Assembly: GCA_039566865.1 (NCBI GenBank)
Contig: CM076943.1
Location: forward strand, 21,503,163 to 21,567,162
DNA from: Aurelia coerulea
Taxonomy: Eukaryota > Cnidaria > Scyphozoa > Semaeostomeae > Ulmaridae
Direction of reading: 5' to 3'
Length of the DNA stretch: 64,000 nt
The notes below the pieces were generated by a model, which had not been told where the DNA came from, did not search any database, and saw nothing but the letters and a program-made list of their open reading frames with translations. Position 1 is the first letter of the stretch; each line of letters opens with the position of its first letter. Shown here one piece after another: positions 1 to 10,769 of the stretch. Both the position numbers and the translations under genes were made by a program.

Positions 1-461
1 TTAAGTTCATTTTAAAGGGGTGCATTTCCCAATTGATGTCTCAATACTGCAGTCTCTTTGCTTTTGAGGATAATTAGATTTATTTATATCCATCCTGTAA
101 TCTTTGAGCCATGAAGTTTCAAAAAATAGGAACTTTTCTGGCTCATACCCTGTATGCCATGTGGATGACAAAGAGCTTCACACACATTTGAGAATTCATC
201 TTGCAGAGGATACTTGAGATATTGAAATCGATGTTTGGTTGGTAGACGAAGGCTACTTTTAGTCCTTTGCTTCTTGTATCTTGCTGAGCAATGTAACTAC
301 AGGAAAAATTGGATTTGGGATAATCTCTCACTGTCAACATGGACACGTAATCTCATTTAGAGCGACAGGCAAATACATTTCCACTCCCTGGTGTCTTAAA
401 AGTAACTTCTACAAATATGTCAGATCAGATACATCATTGCTTTTATAAAGATTTTATTCTT
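1..461. other. Intronic or intergenic DNA, nothing recognised
   Basis: AT-rich sequence upstream of the first visible FBXO8 exon. I see no coding match and no readable transposon ends before the Mutator-like MITE at 471. It probably belongs to an FBXO8 intron whose 5' exon lies outside the window. Confidence 0.4.
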
Positions 462-470
462 ATAGTAGGC

Positions 471-1075
471 AACAAGGACAGATTTGGTAAGACAATAGCA
501 TGAGTTGCTTTTGATTGACACCGCAATTCAAAGCGATTAGCGATCGCAGACAAAGGAAATTCTCTCAAACATTAATTCAAAACTTACAAAGGCGCAAAAG
601 TTTCTCCGAAACCCAGGTAGCTGGCTTGCTCGTTGTGCATTCCAGAAATTGTTTTTAAGAGCAAACATGAGCATAGATCGAAAGAAGAAAGATATATCTG
701 CACATCTGCCTCGGGCATTTAATTTGTTTGTTTCAAAAGACGATTGCAAGGCAATTCAATTCTCTTATTTTATTGGTGTAATTAAAACACTTACTGCTCA
801 GCTTCTGAACCAAAGAAATAAAATGCCTGAGGTAGATGTGTAGATATATCCTTCTTTTTTCGATATATGCTATTGTTTGCTCTTGAAAACAATTTCTGGA
901 ATGCACAAAGAGCACGCTACAGTAGCTACCAGGGTTTCAGAGAAACTTTTGCGGCTTTGTTTGTTTTGAATTATTGGTTAAGAGAAATTCCTTTGTCTGC
1001 AGTCGCTAATCGCTTTGAATTCAAGGTGTCAAAAAAAATATCTCATGCCATTGTATTACAAAATCTGTCCTTGTT
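471..1075. mobile_element. Mutator-like MITE family 1, intact copy with 9-bp TSD
   Basis: 605-bp palindromic element with ends AACAAGGACAGATTT and the matching inverted AAATCTGTCCTTGTT. It is flanked on both sides by ATAGTAGGC (462-470 and 1076-1084), a perfect 9-bp target duplication as in Mutator-like elements. The interior has further inverted sequence, including GCGATTAGCGATCGCAGAC and its complement. It has no transposase, so it is non-autonomous. Other copies: 12178, 32563, 46289 and 61952. Confidence 0.85.
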
Positions 1076-1393
1076 ATAGTAGGCCTTTCTAGGAATTAAA
1101 TATTCTCGAGTGAGAAGATTGTTTCGTCATTTTTTATCAAGGGTTTTAGGCCTCTCTTTCATGCATTACCATGTTACAGAGTTTTTGTAAATTTAATTTT
1201 GCTGCTGTCAGCCTCTTTAATTCTTGTGTACAAAGTCAGTGCAACATGAGAGTACATATGATTTTTGGTAGCAGAGTAATTTGTGATTAGCACTGAATGA
1301 TGTTTAATGATTCCTTAATGATTAATGATTACTCACAGGAGAAAAATTGATGATAAAAACGCACTGCTAAAATGTTTATGTTTCTTTCTGTAG

Positions 1394-1512
1394 GCTATCC
1401 AGTACCTGATCACCAATGCTGCCTTATTGGATGATCCTGCTGACATTGCAAAAATGTTCAATCACACCACATCGTTCTACACGAAGAGCATGCAAACGTT
1501 TTTGAGTGAGAG
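1394..1512 (+). CDS. FBXO8: FBXO8 orthologue, internal exon: link into the Sec7 domain
   Basis: First FBXO8 exon visible in the window; the F-box exons must lie upstream of base 1. It is preceded by a pyrimidine-rich TTTCTTTCTGTAG acceptor and followed by GTAACA. It encodes 39 codons plus two bases, beginning AIQYLITNAALLDD and ending FLSE plus a split Arg. By recall of the human protein it matches the segment just before and at the start of Sec7, where 'LDD...IAK' and '(D/S)ERRDVLD' are conserved. FBXO8 is an SCF-type F-box protein whose Sec7-like domain has been linked to ARF6 ubiquitination. The phase-2 junction joins the next exon without a break. Codon content and splice sites make a pseudogene unlikely. 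Confidence 0.85.
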
Positions 1513-2341
1513 GTAACATTTTCTCTTTTTATTGTTTATATTCATTCATTTATTTTATTTATTCTATACAATCCGCCTTGAATAAATGGGTATATTTGCA
1601 GTATGCAGATTTATTAGATATGCCGGATGTGCTGAAAAAATTTTATTGGATGGACTTGAATGAATCGGGTTTTGGTCGATAGCAAAAAAACTGAAGTAAC
1701 TTTTTGACTTTTTTTGTCTGTTTATGAGTACTGAAAATATAGCGGTTGAGCCAGAAAAACTTCCCACTTTTGAAAATTTATACCACCAAGACTAATGGAT
1801 AGACCAATGGTAACCTTTCCTGGCTCACCTCTGGTAAAGTTAAAATCCTTATAAAAATCAGAGACTGTGTTGAGCATCTTCAATCCATATTTCTTACAAG
1901 CTATTTCATTTGCCACGAGCTGCCAAGAATTTTAAAGATGAAATAGGTGATTATTAAGGCCAAACAAAAGTTGACAAGATTAATTAAATGTTTTTGAAAT
2001 TATCCCCCTCGTGTTGTAAAGGCTATTTGAAAAGTATTGTTTAAAACTCCTGAAAGAATCTCATTTAAACATATCAGCCATTGAAAATCTTGAAATTGCT
2101 TTATTCGAGGCGAGGTTTGATTGGAGTGAACTCCTTTAAGCTGGTAATGCTGTTAATTTTCGACGGTGTCACTTGACATATATGAGCTAATAATATAGCT
2201 GGAAATGTAGTGTACTCCACTTATATAATTCACTGTCAGGCTACTTCTAGACTTATATTTTCTGCATGATCATACGAATTTTCAACCAAACTAACCTCCT
2301 TTTGAATAGTGCCACTTCAACCTGACACTGTGGGCTAGGGG
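1513..2341. other. FBXO8 intron 1 (proximal part), nothing recognised
   Basis: Intron between the first two visible exons, before the hAT-like MITE. It holds the short phrase 'gaatcgggttttggtcgatagcaaaaa', which recurs near 4575 beside the second exon, so a small dispersed repeat is present. I see no gene. Confidence 0.4.
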
Positions 2342-2818
2342 CAGGCGTGCATAAACATGGGAACATGGGAATAAAGTTCCCAGGCAGCTTTTTCCAAAAC
2401 AATATTTTGCAGGCAGTTTTTCTTAGAATAGTTTTTATGAAATGTAATTGTAATTAGTTTCCAAACCAATATTTTGCAGGCAGTTTTTCATAACTGCATT
2501 AAGATGATGAATAATAGCAAAGAAATGGTGACACATTGCTTTTTCAATCCTCACTGCACGTGCTCCAACCATTTTTCTTCTTACCTTCCCACATGGCATG
2601 CAGTTCTTTAGTGAACCCTTCAAAGCTGAGATTCTAAAGCGGCCCTTGATTCCGGATTGTTTCGTTGCTCCATGTGTAAAAACTTACTGTTTGATACCTG
2701 CATTCCTACTGGTTCTGGTAATAGGCTTCTCTACCCTAGCTATAAAAAATTGATATACAGGCAGGCTTTCAGAGAATTTCTACCGCTCCCAGGCAGGTTT
2801 GAACATTATGCACGCCTG
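2342..2818. mobile_element. hAT-like MITE in FBXO8 intron 1
   Basis: Ends CAGGCGTGCATAA and TTATGCACGCCTG are exact inverted repeats, flanked by an 8-bp duplication GCTAGGGG (2334-2341 and 2819-2826). An 8-bp TSD with CAG-type ends fits the hAT superfamily. The interior contains a direct repeat of CAATATTTTGCAGGCAGTTTT at about 2400 and 2468. No transposase. Confidence 0.8.
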
Positions 2819-2826
2819 GCTAGGGG

Positions 2827-3745
2827 TGTCTTTTGGACTGCCGTTTTGTTGCTGGTGCTGCATATCATTGGAAAGAAGACAGTGTGCATGCATTTTTTTT
2901 ATTCTTATTAATTTTCTAAACTGTTCAACAACAGTGGAGTTGCTTTTTTCTGAAGCACCCTGTATATCAGCAGAATTTGCAAATAGTTTGCATTGTTTAG
3001 CGGTTTGTGCACAGGACCGTCGCCATAGGGGGGTGTAGGGGGTGTGACACCCCCCCTGGAAATCAGTGGCTGTCGGCAAATCGAGCTCGATCCTCAGGCC
3101 AGCATTTGCCGATGAATTTCTATCCAAAGGTGGGAAGCCCCGATTCGGCTATTCTATTCTTTAGAGCACTGATACTACGAGAATGTCAGACTGTAAATTA
3201 AGATGGTTTGTTACATTACGGTTACATACATGTATAGGGCAGTCTAACCCTGGTCTAACCGTTGCAGATGCGCAAATTTTTTGCTCGCTTCGCTCGCACT
3301 GCCCTACCTAAGTTCACTAAATTTTTGTGGCAAATACGATTCCTTTCTATCAAGAGGCCTTTGCACAATTTCATAGACTCAACATTTTACTAAACGAAAT
3401 GACCTATAAATCACTCAACTTTGCTGGTGAAATGCGAAGTTACGCTGTGTTACGATGAAATACGAAGTTAATTTTGGTACCCTTTTACAAGAAGATTAAC
3501 CAAAAGATAATCGATAGCCAACAGTATTTTTAACAAACCACATTTCAAAATGTAACCGTCATATCATAGAAGATGTATCAACGATAAGGTTGAATTTTCA
3601 ATGACCACGCTTCACGACGACCCTGTTGTGCACGCAGTAACGCAATCCAAAACGAATCGTTTCATCATCCAAAACTGGAGACTTTATATTGATACCACAT
3701 TTCGAGTTTCAGTAACGGTAAAGCTTTAGGTACAAAGCATAGATA
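2827..3745. other. FBXO8 intron 1 (middle), short GC-rich palindrome only
   Basis: About 0.9 kb with no coding match. Near 3025-3060 there is a GC-rich inverted pair (GGGGGGTGT...ACACCCCCC) followed by sequence with unusually high CpG content, perhaps the end of another element. The reading frames across it look random. Confidence 0.35.
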
Positions 3746-4494
3746 CAGGGTGTCTCAGAAAAATTGTTGGACGTTTCATTGAATATTGAAAAATAACGGT
3801 ATACTGTACCAGGCTCCTCACCAGATAACCCTAAGATTTTAGATTAATTTTGTCGCCAGAATCTTGCGAATCTCTGCTAAGAATTCACGGGGTTATAAGC
3901 GTTTGAAGTTCAAGTTTGTGCGGAAGCTGAAACCAGACGCCCCTAACCGACTTGTTTTTTTCAAAAAGACATCCAAAATCGTGATAAAAGAGGACTGTCC
4001 AATGTTTTACCTCTCGTTGATATCAGAGCAAACCAAATAGGACTTCAAAAGTGATTTAATTCTTGTAACCGTTGCCAAAATTTACTTAAGATTGCAAGTA
4101 TCCAAAAACATGGAATGTAAATTTAATCGATGAAAGACGATGCAATTCCAAATTGTGCTCAACAAATTTCCTCCAAGCATCCATAACCTTGATTCAGTGT
4201 TACAGAAAGTTTGCTTATCGAAAGTGCTTTTTGAATTCCATTTGATTTGCTTTGAATAAACGCGATTCTACTTTCACAAAATCTGCAATTTAGGGCGTCT
4301 GGTTTCAGCTTTCCCGCAACCTTGAACTTCAAAAGCTCGTAACTCCGTGAATATTTATCCGATTTGCTAGCTTCTTGTGTCTAAAATTAGTTTAAAGTCT
4401 CAGCAATATGGTTATCTTGCCATGGAGCCCGTTAATTATTTCGTTATTTTTCTATATTTAATCAAACATCGAACAGTTTTCTTAGGACACGCCG
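3746..4494. mobile_element. Tc1/mariner-like palindromic MITE (CAGGGTGTC type)
   Basis: Element of about 750 bp bounded by TA on both sides, starting CAGGGTGTCTCAGAAAAATTG and ending in the diverged inverse (CTTAGGACACGCCG). Arms near both ends match inverted, for example 'ggcgtctggtttcagctt' near 4295 and its complement near 3920. It belongs with the CCGGGTGTCCC/CAGGGTGTCCC elements elsewhere in the window. Confidence 0.7.
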
Positions 4495-4754
4495 TAGATG
4501 AATAAAAATGATCTAAAACGGTGTTTCAACCAGGTGCAAGTCATTGTTTCCTTCAGTCGCATCTATTTGAATGAATCGAATTTCGGTCGATAGCAAAAAG
4601 ACTGAAGTCTATTTTTGTGATTTATACAAAAATAGATCATTGCTTTCTTCAGTCGCAAGGATTTTCAGATCTCTCTGATCGATGCATACGAAAATGTTTG
4701 AATATTAAGGTTTACACGTAACTTTTGAACAGATTGCTATTATTTTCATTGCAG

Positions 4755-4823
4755 GCGTGATGTGCTTGATGAGTTAGTGGAGATGCAAAATTATTCTGGT
4801 TTCTTTCTCTCGGATGCTATGAG
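4755..4823 (+). CDS. FBXO8: FBXO8 orthologue, 69-bp Sec7 exon
   Basis: Short exon bounded by TTTTCATTGCAG and GTGCGT. The first base completes an Arg codon left open by the previous exon; the last two bases open another. Between them are 22 codons reading RDVLDELVEMQNYSGFFLSDAM. This is the Sec7 helix usually written as 'hhxxFxxFxxxxhxxALR', in the FBXO8 form that begins ERRDVLD. The exon is too short to stand out as an open reading frame, and I found it by phase continuity and family match. It sits alone between two introns of more than 3 kb filled with transposons. Confidence 0.85.
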
Positions 4824-5763
4824 GTGCGTACCAAGCTAATCGAGTATTATTTTTCTGAGTCATACAGAAGATCATGGTGAGCAATTAAATTTTCTCCCGA
4901 ATCAAGTTTTGGCAGCTAGATAAAAGTAGACATACGTAACGAATGTCAAGTAAAAGATTTTGAGCTTAAAATCGTAGAAGAAACGTTAGAGTTTTAATTG
5001 AGTTCATACATGGATTCAGGCATTAGCGCTGTTTTTAAGCTACTGCAAGGACAGCCAGATTCCAAGATGTTCCTTGAATATATGACAAATGGCTTTCATT
5101 TTTCAGCTCTTACTGCATAGAACAGCATAGCATCCTTATCACTATCAGGGCACTGCCAACCTTCCCGCAGTTCAAAGGAATTTCATGACGCATCTCAAGA
5201 GTTAAATACTGGAACGCGACTACCTGGAAGAGCAGCAAATAGACCCTGACAGTTTTTTTTGTGGCATAAGCCGCATAGTAGTCTGGTTAAATTAAAAGTC
5301 GCGATGTCCAGATATTGGGATTAGTAATGGCCTCGGTTCAATGTTTCAAAAGCACTCTCCCATCAAAACTACTGGCTACAGCGAGGGTGAACGATTTGTT
5401 TTGTATTGTGATCCCACAATCATGGAACGTGAAGTAATTGTAACAAAGCCTTCGTAATCTGGCTCTTGTTTTGTGGAATGTGTATTTGTCTAATTTCATT
5501 TGTCGTCACAAAACGACTTTCATGGGTGATTTAAGTTGTCAATTCCAAACGAGTAATAATGAAGGTAGTAGCTGAATGCGTCTTGAGATGGAGGGAGGGA
5601 GACGAGCATTGATCTTTTGATATCAATATAGCTGACTGCAAAAACATGTGGTTCCATGCCAGCATGCCAACAGAGCGAGAAAGGCCTGTTATCAACTTTC
5701 GTTCTATATATGTTGGTTCAGTTTGTTTCAATGCCTTTTGGTATAATTTTTTCTCTGCTTATA
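4824..5763. other. FBXO8 intron 2 (proximal part), nothing recognised
   Basis: Intron sequence between the 69-bp exon and the next MITE. I see no significant reading frame, no readable inverted termini and no RNA gene. Confidence 0.35.
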
Positions 5764-5978
5764 CCAAAGTGATGTCCCAAAATGATGTATTATCGTTTGA
5801 TTGCTTATATGTCCATAACCGATGAACCGATTTTCAAAAACTGGTAAAACCGCAACCAACATCTTAACATCCAATTTAGACTTCAGGCAATCAAATAAAA
5901 CAAAGTTTTTGAAAATCCGTTCATTGGTTATGGACATACAAGCAGTCAAACAATAATACATCATTTTGGGACACCCGG
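5764..5978. mobile_element. Tc1/mariner-like MITE, short copy (CCGGGTGTCCC family)
   Basis: 215-bp near-palindrome flanked by TA. The right end is GGGACACCCGG; the left end is diverged (CCAAAGTGATGTCCC). Both arms carry CAAAATGATGTATTAT and GTCCATAACCGATGAAC in opposite orientation. It is almost the same as the copy at 9940-10150. Confidence 0.75.
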
Positions 5979-6909
5979 TATAACGGGTGTTGTAAACAAA
6001 GTATACAGTTTTGGTTTGATCCAGCAATGTAAATTTAGCTTTAATCAACGGCTAATCTCTTTCAAAATTTTCCTCAATAGTTAACTTGAAGAAAAATACC
6101 CTCGTTTGTCGCTATTAGTGCTCTGAGAGCTGACATATTAATTGGAAGGCTCAAATTTGCGTTTGCCTCTAAACCAAGAGCTTTAGTATTTTGGGATTAC
6201 GTTTTGGCCTCAACAAATTATTGAAGCGTGGTGAATAAATCGACGATGGCCTTCATCAATTTTGAGCGGATCAGATCGTATTATATTTTGTTTGCTAGAA
6301 GGCAATCATTGTTCAGTTTCCTAATATTGTTTTTAATTTAATGTTTCAATTTCGGTGTACTTCAAGATTTTGCTTAGGCCAAAAAGCCAAAGCTCTGGTT
6401 TAGAGATGGAGGCAAATTTGAGCTTTCAAGATTATCATTTATACTGTCAAAGCACCAATATCAACAAACAAGGTATCTATGTTCAAGTTAACAACTGAGG
6501 AACAATCTGAGGGTAATTAGCCATTGATTTCAGTTAAATTTTCATCGCTGGACTCAACCAAATCTGTATACTTATTTCTAGGACACCCGGTATATTGAAC
6601 TTTCTTATAAATTGTAACATTTCTATTACTTCATGATGAAGATATTTTTCGATATGAATAATTTGAGATAAATATTTGTTATATAAGTATAAAATTATAA
6701 GTACATACTATGAGTCTAATATCACGGTCTTCAAATCTCTTCATGAGTTGGCCCCACAATCCACAAGTGCACGTTTAATCTTTTCACATAAACATCCCAG
6801 CTGACCTCCAAGAATCTTAGGAATACAGCAACTGGCCTAAGGTTACCAAAGAAAAACTTTATGGACAGAAATGTTTCTCACGTAAATTAGATTACGTGAG
6901 AAATCACGT
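5979..6909. other. FBXO8 intron 2 (middle), solo MITE end
   Basis: Mostly unrecognised sequence. GGACACCCGGTA near 6580-6591 is an isolated right terminus of the CCGGGTGTCCC family with no partner in range, so a decayed element is likely. No gene. Confidence 0.4.
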
Positions 6910-6936
6910 AATTTAATTACACGATGCAGAGAACAC

Positions 6937-7155
6937 TTGAGAGTGAACAAAGCTGGTCGAAAGATAAAAGCGAGTCCATCCGCCATCGGGGATCACATTA
7001 GCCAATCAGGGCACGCCGCGTCGTTTAAAGATGTCTCTATTTTGGACAGAGCCAACAACGAGTTTGACCTTCTCATTCACGAAAACCTCCTTATTTTACG
7101 GGATCGACCTGAACTTAATTCCCAACAGTCGTCTATTCCCTTGGTCCTCCTTTGA
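6937..7155 (+). pseudogene. GIY-YIG domain remnant of Penelope-like ORF (copy A)
   Basis: About 70 residues, open to the natural stop. The core SGHAASFKDVSILDRANNEF recurs in two other places in the window with the same stop position, which marks it as the C terminus of a repeated transposon protein rather than a host gene. Glu in LLIHEN and Asn in PELN match the metal-binding Glu and late Asn of GIY-YIG nucleases. The catalytic GIY and YIG strands are missing, so the fragment cannot be active. Confidence 0.6.
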
Positions 7156-7436
7156 TTTGCTCCCAATTCATCCACTCGAGACATAGGTCTCGGGTCCCCT
7201 TACGAATAGGAAATGTAACTCATGCTTGTTACCGCGTGTTTCATCTTGCTTGTTCCTTGGTATAAATTGCCATGTATCGTTATTTAGATTCGCTGAAGAT
7301 GAACCAAATTTAGTTTGAAACGTACAAAAACATGTTTAAGTCAAAGTAACAAATTTTTGTCAACCGTTTATGTCAACTATCCAACCGTTTAAGTCTCCTG
7401 GAATTGTCGACTGTATTTATAACAAAAACATGGAAT

Positions 7437-7727
7437 CCCCGGGGGGGGGGTACATGACTTGAGGATGTACGGGGGTCTGCTGCCCGGTTTTCAGAAAGCT
7501 ACCCTCTTCTAATTACCGAAACTTGTTGATACCCACTTTTATGATGAATTTTGGAGGAAAACTCCCCATTTTAACCATTTTTTGCGAATTTCAGCGAAAC
7601 CCCACCCATGTTTATGGAGAATTTGCTGAAAAAGGACCCTTGTTTGGAGAATTTTGGGCCCAAAAACCCCACCCATATGGGCGGCACATACCCGTACCCT
7701 AAATATGTTATGTACCCCCCCCCCGGG
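7437..7727. mobile_element. G-tract (CCCGGG-end) hAT-like MITE, inserted in Penelope fragment A
   Basis: 291 bp, starting CCCCGGGGGGGGGGGTACATG and ending in the inverse, GTACCCCCCCCCCGGG. Flanks are CATGGAAT on both sides (7429-7436 and 7728-7735), an 8-bp TSD. Inside are repeated phrases of the 'aaaccccacccat' kind. Related copies: 41402, 52276, 53136 and 57067. Confidence 0.8.
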
Positions 7728-8288
7728 CATGGAATGTCGATAAAATGAAGTATACAATGATTGTCGTCGCTTGCATCATTCTCCGCTTTATCATCAAACT
7801 GCACTTCCAATGAATTGTCCAGTTAGAAATGTTTCTCTTTTCGAAAAGTTTTGGAATGGCCTCACAGCTGAGTGAAAGCAGGCATCCTCCCTGATACCCT
7901 GGGTTCCAGACTTTATGTTAGAGAGGCTGGTACCCAGGGTACCTCCCTGAACAGTTTTTAACAATGTCTTGTTTAGGTGTAATATGTGTTTACCATTTGG
8001 ACTTTCTTTTATTGTAGATATTTTATTTTAAATTGTTATAGGGTTTTAGTAGAATGTATATATTGCATTCTAATAAGGTTAATTTGGCTTTCTATGATCT
8101 TTTGATTTTGAAAGTTTTTATAGTGGAGGTTCCCTTGAAAATCAGCATTGCTGAAGGGCTACCCTCCTCTAACATGTGAAATATATTAATAAGTAAGAAA
8201 ACATACTGTAGTTTATACCTCATCTATGAAGAAAATGCTTTTTCTCATGGTTGATCTGAAATGTTGATCTTCCTTATTTTGCACACAG

Positions 8289-8404
8289 GCAATTTTTCAA
8301 GACAATACCACCACCAGAACAAAGAGGAAAATTCTTTGAAGTTCTAATGGACAAATTTTCAACACGATATTATGCATGTAATCCCAATGATGGCCTCACT
8401 AAAG
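8289..8404 (+). CDS. FBXO8: FBXO8 orthologue, Sec7 exon carrying the glutamic-finger region
   Basis: Exon after TTTTGCACACAG and before GTACGT. It completes Arg, then encodes QFFKTIPPPEQRGKFFEVLM, followed by DKFSTRYYACNPNDGLTK, and leaves one base for the next exon. This aligns with the Sec7 segment that in active ARF exchange factors reads FRLPGEAQKI and holds the catalytic glutamate. Here the loop is PPEQRG. Aligned without gaps to the downstream MDKF, the catalytic position falls on Arg; with a one-residue shift it falls on Glu or Gln. Human FBXO8, as I recall it, has a similar PEERG loop, so weak or absent exchange activity may be a family trait rather than damage to this gene. Confidence 0.85.
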
Positions 8405-8559
8405 GTACGTTTAGCCTTAGTTTTGGCATTGCTTTTTATGCGAAATCAATTTCGATTTCAACCAATCTGACAAATATCCGCACGTTTTTCTGACCATGTT
8501 GAAATATGAAAGAGTGTACCGGGTACTGTCCACTTAATATGACAGCAATGATATTTTTC

Positions 8560-9515
8560 GGGTGGACAGCGAGCCAACAATGAGTTTGATTTACTCATTC
8601 ACGAAACCCTTTTGATTTTACGTGATCGACCTGAATTCAATTCACAGCAGTCATCTATCCCTTTAGTTCTTCTTTTGATTTTTCTCTCTTTTTATCCACT
8701 CGGGGCTTAGGCCTCGGGTCCCCTCTTCGCGTAGGAAATGTAACTTACGCTTGCTTACCTCGGATTCCTTTTTGTTGTTGTTTAAGACCCCGTTTACACG
8801 GTAGCGGATCACTTTTGAACCGATACAAAAAGTGTTGCGGATCAGCCTCCCGTTTACACGAGCTCAAAGTGATCCGATACACTTCTGCTCCGCTATCCGC
8901 ATCAATTTTGATACTGCTACGAAAGCGAACTCGTTTTGTGTCGGATCACTTTGTATCGGATCACTCTTGCTCTGCGCCGTGTAAACGCAAGTGATCCGCA
9001 TCAATTTTGATTCGGATTCATTACGAGGGTATTTTCCATACAAACGAGGTTTAATCATAATTGCAGATTGTTTTGAAATTTTGACGTTAAAAGGAAATCA
9101 CTGAAAATCCGAGAAAATCTTGAATGTGACCTCGCCCTATTTGTATGGTGACCGCTGATCCGCTACCGTGTAAACGAGACCGTGATCCGATACAATTTTG
9201 ATCCGCTACCTTGTAGACGGCAGGGTGATCCGTAACACTTTGATCCGCAGCACTTTTGATCCGCTACCGTGTAAACGGGGTCTAAATCTGCGTTGTACAG
9301 TTTATTTATTCTCTGAAAGATGAACCAAGTATGGTTCAAACATTCGAAAATCATTTAATTAAATAATTTTTAAATCAACCATGTTGATATCTAAACTGGT
9401 TTGTCTTTCTTGGAATGTCATCATAATACCTGGATTTGTCGTCAATAAAATGGAATGTCAATGAAATGAGTAAAGTTGACATGATTGTCGTCCCTTGCCT
9501 TGTCCCATTATATTT
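8560..9515 (+). mobile_element. Penelope-like retroelement 3' fragment B (interrupted by a MITE)
   Basis: At about 8571-8677 one frame reads RANNEFDLLIHETLLILRD then RPEFNSQQSSIPLVLL, the same C terminus as fragments A and C. The 3' tail shares 'cgggtcccctcttcgcgtaggaaatgtaac' style sequence with A. It is split by the GTTTACACGG MITE (8785-9283) and resumes through a decayed CTGAAAGATGAACC...GGTTC hairpin near 9314 to about 9515. It lies in FBXO8 intron 3, in the gene's own orientation. Confidence 0.6.
8785..9283. mobile_element. GTTTACACGG-type palindromic MITE
   Basis: About 500 bp with ends AGACCCCGTTTACACGGTAG and the exact inverse CTACCGTGTAAACGGGGTCT. The interior repeats GATCCG/CGGATC units many times, usually in the form GTGATCCG or TTTGATCCGC. 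A second, diverged member (TCCCGTTTACACGAG) is at 21861. TSD not clear. No coding capacity. Confidence 0.75.
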
Positions 9516-9689
9516 TTATTACCTTCCTAATAGCCGACATCTTAAATCAATTTTGTGAATTTTCCTGGCTGATTTTCTTCAGAAGGCCCTCTTGATCAAC
9601 CTTCAGCTGCAATCTAAAATCGCGATCAAATTCCCATGACTTGCAAATGCTTTGGTTCGTGTTTAGTTCTTGGAAGGATGAAGAACTCT

Positions 9690-9939
9690 TCCCCGCTACC
9701 GGTTGAGTCAAAAAGAACAATCCATGTTTGAAAGGCCATTGCTCCCTGGATAGTTTTCCAGATCTAAATGACCTGTTGGATCAATATGACCCGAGAGTCA
9801 TATTGGTCCGGACCAATATAACCCCCCGACCAGTATAACCTCTACTGGACCAGTATGATCCTTAGAAACGACTCTGTTGATTAATGTTCAGGGAGTCTGC
9901 ACGTCTTTGATGTAGCTTTTCTTCTTTTGTTGGAACATA
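9690..9939. repeat. Left end of a CCGGTTGAGTC element plus short ACCAGTATGAC repeats
   Basis: CCGGTTGAGTCAAAAAGAA, followed by 'gctccctggatag', resembles the left end of the mariner-like MITE at 54279. Next come several units of the type 'ggaccaatatgacc' in alternating orientation (about 9775-9865). I read this as a broken MITE followed by a short, irregular repeat cluster. Confidence 0.4.
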
Positions 9940-10150
9940 CCGGGTGTCCCAAAATGATGTATTATCGTTTGAATGGTTGTATGTCCATTACCGATGAACC
10001 GATTTTCAAAAACTGGTAAAATCACAACCAACATCTTAACATCCAATTTAGCCTTTAGGAAATCAAATAAAACAAAGTTTTTGAAAATCCGTTCATTGGT
10101 TATGGACATACAAGCAATCAAACAATAATACATCATTTTGGGACACCCGG
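9940..10150. mobile_element. Tc1/mariner-like MITE (CCGGGTGTCCC), intact
   Basis: 211 bp with perfect ends CCGGGTGTCCCAAAATGATG and CATCATTTTGGGACACCCGG and TA on each side (9938-9939 and 10151-10152). The arms are long inverted repeats, so the element is nearly a pure hairpin. It has no coding capacity. Confidence 0.85.
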
Positions 10151-10379
10151 TAGTTGCAGGAGGGAGGTAGCCTGGAAGTACTGCCTTTCTAACTCTGATA
10201 GATTTGCTTGAGCCTTGACTTCCGAAGGTGCACGAGTGTGCACCTTGGGGACGTTGTTGTTGCTCGTCAAACCCTAAAGCGCCTAACACTGGCGAATTGT
10301 TTGCTCCCGGGCTGTCCCTCTCTTACGACCATCATTGGAACAATTTAAATTTAATAGTCAGTATCATACATAGTGGGAA

Positions 10380-10640
10380 CTCACTGAAGTCCTTTCCCAC
10401 AATTTGACCATTGTTTTAACCAATTTTTACGAAAATGGTACCCTTGGCTAGACCAATTTTGACCATTTTCTCGACCAATATTGTCAAATTTGTGCCAAAT
10501 ATGATGTCATGACCGTTTGCTAGACCAATATTGTCAAAAATGATACCCTTGGCTAGACCGTTGCTGGCCAAAATTGCAAAAAAGGATACCCTTGGCTAGA
10601 CTAGAGGTCCGAAAAAGTATACCCGATCCTCGTGGAATGA
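10380..10640. repeat. Irregular short repeats in FBXO8 intron 3
   Basis: Repeated phrases of the kind GACCAATATTGTCAAA and ACCCTTGGCTAGACC occur several times in about 250 bp. They form no regular array with a fixed period. Possibly the interior of a decayed G-tract MITE, whose relatives carry similar internal repetition. Confidence 0.4.
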
Positions 10641-10769
10641 GGCTAATCACGCATGCTCACATAAATTTGTTTCCAGGCCCCATTGCTATTTGTTAGATAG
10701 CCTCGTATTCGGCATTATGGACCAATATGACCCAGCAAGAATCGTGGGTAATATTTAATTCATTCAAAA

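Larger units (their letters stand above)
6910..7800 (+). mobile_element. Penelope-like retroelement 3' fragment A (interrupted by a MITE)
   Basis: Open frame 6937-7155 encodes SAIGDHISQSGHAASF, DRANNEFDLLIHENLLILR and LNSQQSS before its stop. I read this as the C-terminal half of the GIY-YIG endonuclease domain of a Penelope-like element, with the conserved Glu (LLIHE) and the Asn of 'ELN'. Its 3' tail continues past CTGAAGA...GAAACGT near 7293-7323 and ends near 7800 with GATTGTCGTCGCTTGC-type sequence, shared with fragments at 8560 and 59209. A G-tract MITE splits the tail at 7437-7727. The reverse-transcriptase part is absent, consistent with 5' truncation. Confidence 0.65.

Noticed and set aside
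9888..10289. 133-codon minus-strand ORF.
   Set aside because: Half of it is the translated 211-bp palindromic MITE (9940-10150); a near-identical peptide appears at the 5764 copy.
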